From: Saccoglossus kowalevskii | Taxonomy: Eukaryota; Hemichordata; Enteropneusta; Harrimaniidae | Assembly: GCF_000003605.2 (NCBI RefSeq) | Contig: NW_003126887.1 | Coordinates: forward strand, 262,984-315,772 | DNA: 52,789 nt | Direction of reading: 5' to 3' | Shown: one piece after another, positions 50,065-52,789 of the stretch | Layout: every line of letters starts with the position of its first letter | Position numbering within the stretch: position 1 is the stretch's first letter | Position numbers and translations under genes: made by a program | The notes under the pieces: model-generated | Seen by the model: the letters and a program-made list of their open reading frames with translations, nothing else | Databases searched by the model: none | Told to the model about the DNA's origin: nothing

Positions 50065-51114
50065 CTAAAAAAAAAATGGGTGTATGAGAACATGTACTCG
50101 TCATAAACTCTGGACATTGTAAGGATTAACCAAAATAAAGTTATCGCTTGAACAGTTGGTCACGTGTCTAAATGTGACGTAATACTTTTTGAGGAGATAG
50201 TAAAAACCTTTTTCAATTCGTTTAGTTGTGTTTGTAGATATACAATCATTTGTCCTGTTGGTTCTTTTTATTTTACAAAATTGTTAAATTTGTTTCGCAG
50301 TTTACTAGTGTCAACTAATGCCAGGTAAGAAATGGTATGTTGTACTGCTACAATTCTCAAATGCAACACAGTCGTGTTCACAGTCCAGTATAGGAAGATG
50401 TGGTAAACGTGGCATACCTGGAAGGCATATTTGAAATGAGTTGCGATATGGTTTTGACAAAAGACTAACCCCGAAGCACGTATTTTATATTTTACTATTT
50501 AAATAATTTATCAGCACGATTTTTTTTGCATTGTTATAAACAACTGTGTGATTCGAGAAAAGAGCGTCTATTTCATTATTCATTATTGCCCAAGGGGACA
50601 CTGTATGCTTTTGTCGAATTTATAGTCCATAGGATGAATTCATTAGAAAAAAATCATTCACAAATATTATACAGTTTTCGGTCAATTTAGATCCACTTGT
50701 GGACGGTCATTCTTCGTGGCGAGGACGTTGACGTCCAGTGAGTCTTGAATAATAACGGCAATGAGAAAGTTTGTATTATGTTATTCTATGATCTCTCCTT
50801 ATAGGGCGTAACAATAACATCTCTGATCGGTTTCTGGGTTGGGTTACATTTTTGGTTTAAAAAAAACAGTGTTCTACGTATAGTTTGTATGCAAGGAATT
50901 TTCCCACACAAAAACGACGAATTTGACTTAATGTTGCCCAAATGAATCGACTGGCTAAGAAAGTTTGTTATTTTTCCTTGATTTGTAGGATCTGAATATT
51001 CTCAAGCTCACCTTTGCACTGGGTTCAAAGTTCAACAAAACAATGTAATACGTGTAGTCTAATCGTGTTGTCAACAAACGCCTCATATAGTTTAATGCTT
51101 TGGGGGCACACAGA
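50065..51114. other. Divergent intergenic region between homeobox locus and tyrosinase
   Basis: About 1.05 kb between the homeobox exon 1 (minus) and the tyrosinase start (plus). It probably contains the tyrosinase promoter and 5' UTR. No further exon was recognised. It carries one CACGTG E-box, listed separately. Confidence 0.5.
50159..50168. promoter_or_regulatory. CACGTG E-box upstream of tyrosinase
   Basis: GTCACGTGTC, about 950 bases before the tyrosinase ATG. In vertebrates MITF binds CACGTG and CATGTG boxes to drive tyrosinase. Whether this one acts is inference from context only. Confidence 0.3.
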
Positions 51115-51837
51115 ATGGTTCAATCTCAACAGTGTACTGTCTTATTGCATGTAGGCATCATACTATCATCTGTACTTTTCTTCAAATGCAGTGGCCAGTT
51201 CCCGAAAGTATGTGTTTCACCAGAATCTTTGTCGCGCAAGGAATGCTGCCCACAACCATTTGGTTATGACTCAAAATGTGGAGGACCTGGTAGAGGGGCG
51301 TGTGTTGATCTTATGCCACCAAAAGCCGGCGACTCTTCACAATTCGGTGGTGATCTCGACCGTTTGGCGTGGCCGAGTACATTCTTTACACGTGCGTGTA
51401 AGTGTGACGGTAATTTTGACGGTTATGACTGTGGTCAATGCAAGTTTGGTTATAAGGGAACGGAATGCGACCAAGAAATTCGTGTGACCAGACGAAATAT
51501 CTTGTCAATGCCTCAGTCTGAAGTTAAGAAGTTTCGATCGTACTTATTAAATGCTAAAGACAAACTAAGTGACTATCAGATAGCGACAAGTCTTTATATC
51601 GATATGTTAAATGGTGATAACCCACTCTTTAATAATATAAACGAGTATGATCTTTTTGTGTGGAACCACTATTATGCAGCGCGAGAAAATATTCGACGAC
51701 CTGCCAGTGTTAATGACGGTAGCACTATTATCGATTTTGCGCACGCTGGACCCGCCTTCTTAACCTGGCACCGGGCGTATCTACTCTTATTTGAACGCAT
51801 GATACAACAGGCAAGTAATAACTCACACTTTATGGAG
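51115..51837 (+). CDS. Tyrosinase, first coding exon (partial gene)
   Basis: Copper monooxygenase of the melanin pathway, which oxidises tyrosine to dopaquinone. Start at ATG 51115. 241 codons follow to the donor GAG|GTAAAT in phase 0; reading on meets a stop. A signal peptide is seen (residues 8-25, LLHVGIILSSVLFFKC). A Cys-rich EGF-like region follows (about 33-118; CKCDGNFDGYDCGQCKFG). Then comes copper site A with ligands His185 (FVWNHYY), His210 and His219 (DFAHAGPAFLTWHRAYLL). An N-glycosylation site NNS precedes the donor. The domain order and RRNIL and YDLFVW motifs are those of vertebrate TYR/TYRP. Copper site B, the membrane span and the tail must lie in exons beyond the window. Catalytic type (TYR or TYRP-like) cannot be decided from this exon. 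Confidence 0.92.
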
Positions 51838-52789
51838 GTAAATGTCCGGGCAAAAGCTGAATTATGAAGGCTGCGTATTGGTTTAGTGACGCGTTTATCA
51901 GTCTGAGCGTGCGGACACGTTCAAACACAAAATGAATGATGAATATTAACCTGAACTTTGTGATATCATTTTAACTGGTGACCTTTCATCAACTAGTCAA
52001 CATTGGCCGATATCGAAAGACAAACAGTTCAAAATGTTTGGAGAATTTGACATTTATTTTTACGGTAATACAAATAACCTTACTCATTGTCATACCATTA
52101 ACAACTGAACGATTTTGGTGATTATTTATTTTCACCGCGCAAACCTTAAATAAGTAATGACTAAAACTTAAACCCGTCTTTTAAAATTGTATCTTTAGTT
52201 CACTTTATGAATTCTTATTAATGGAATCAGCTTGGAAATTGAGTTTAGTAATATGTGGTGTCTTTGCCCAATGATAATTACCAAACGCTTCAGCGTGGTA
52301 TTAAGAGTTTGTTTTCAGGGGTGGGTGATACCAAGGTGGGAAATGGATGCACATATGGGGTTAATTCCTTGAATTGCAATATAGAGGGTTCAAGCTGAAA
52401 TACAATATATAGTGTTTTCATGTTTCGTCTGATATTTCTGTGGTATTCTGCTGCTGTAAGTAATGCACGATTTGTTCCGAAATTCAGTATATTGTGTGTA
52501 TTCCAGGGTTATTCGTTTTTTGCTGAAAACACCCCTATTTTTTTAGTGACATAGTCGAATAGTCTCACTCCCACTGGGAAATCTGCATTGTTGCTTGAAT
52601 GTGAGTTAATTAAACATATTTTCCAGACCGGCGAAAGAGTATACAACAGCCAATTTTAACAGCCTGTCACGTGATTTTAGTCTGAATGTCAACATGAAGA
52701 GGCTAGTCCATTTTACGCAGGAGTAATTGGGAGTAGAATATGTGAGGGATAGTATCAACAGAGATGTGTATAGTGAAAAGTAATATCTA
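51838..52789 (+). other. Tyrosinase intron 1 (incomplete)
   Basis: Follows the GTAAAT donor at 51838. No second exon with copper site A/B residues was found before the window ends. Confidence 0.6.
52667..52674. promoter_or_regulatory. TCACGTGA palindrome in tyrosinase intron 1
   Basis: A perfect 8-bp MITF/TFE-type E-box (TCACGTGA). Its position in the first intron of a pigment gene makes an enhancer role conceivable, but a single 8-mer can occur by chance. Confidence 0.3.

Overview
The window is animal genomic DNA: AT-rich, with short exons, long introns, GT-AG splice sites, microsatellites and transposon debris. The tyrosinase exon at the right end has the N-terminal layout of vertebrate tyrosinases (signal peptide, cysteine-rich EGF-like region, copper site A). 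The large receptor is built from WAP, pacifastin-like, PAN, FN3-like, cadherin-like and EGF modules. Together these suggest an invertebrate deuterostome such as a hemichordate or cephalochordate, but I cannot fix the species. There is an 857-base assembly gap at 29987-30843.

Layout. (1) 1-590 is a degenerate 45-bp minisatellite. 600-6960 is largely empty, with an (ATT)n tract, small duplications and two GC-rich repeat copies. (2) 6968-47540, minus strand, holds what I read as one very large gene. I mapped 61 coding exons (about 10.8 kb coding, about 3,600 residues). From N to C the product has: a signal peptide; a Cys-rich module; a WAP domain; a second Cys-rich module; two pacifastin-like modules; about sixteen FN3-like repeats with a PAN/apple domain near their start; an unassigned block with a Thr-rich linker; further unrecognised ectodomain; cadherin-like and CSPG-like repeats; two EGF domains; one membrane span; and an acidic tail. 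Almost every exon boundary was checked by intron phase. Two joins remain unresolved: 36.3-41.6 kb, and 12.46-14.88 kb. Introns of this gene contain a 1.1-kb inverted-repeat transposon with a 6-bp target duplication, a broken BEL/Pao integrase and a 329-bp tandem duplication. (3) 48967-50064, minus strand, is a PRD-class homeobox locus with intact splicing and frame but three in-frame stop codons, one replacing the invariant Trp48 of the homeodomain. (4) From 51115, plus strand, is the first coding exon of a tyrosinase, divergent from the homeobox locus, with CACGTG boxes between them and in its first intron.

The most notable signals are the undescribed mosaic receptor, the stop-interrupted homeobox gene, and a set of five exons in the receptor where a one- or two-base change in a short run would restore both reading frame and splice phase. 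That last pattern looks more like consensus errors in the assembly than gene decay. The receptor is a cell-surface or adhesion candidate; I see no evidence that the three genes work in one pathway.
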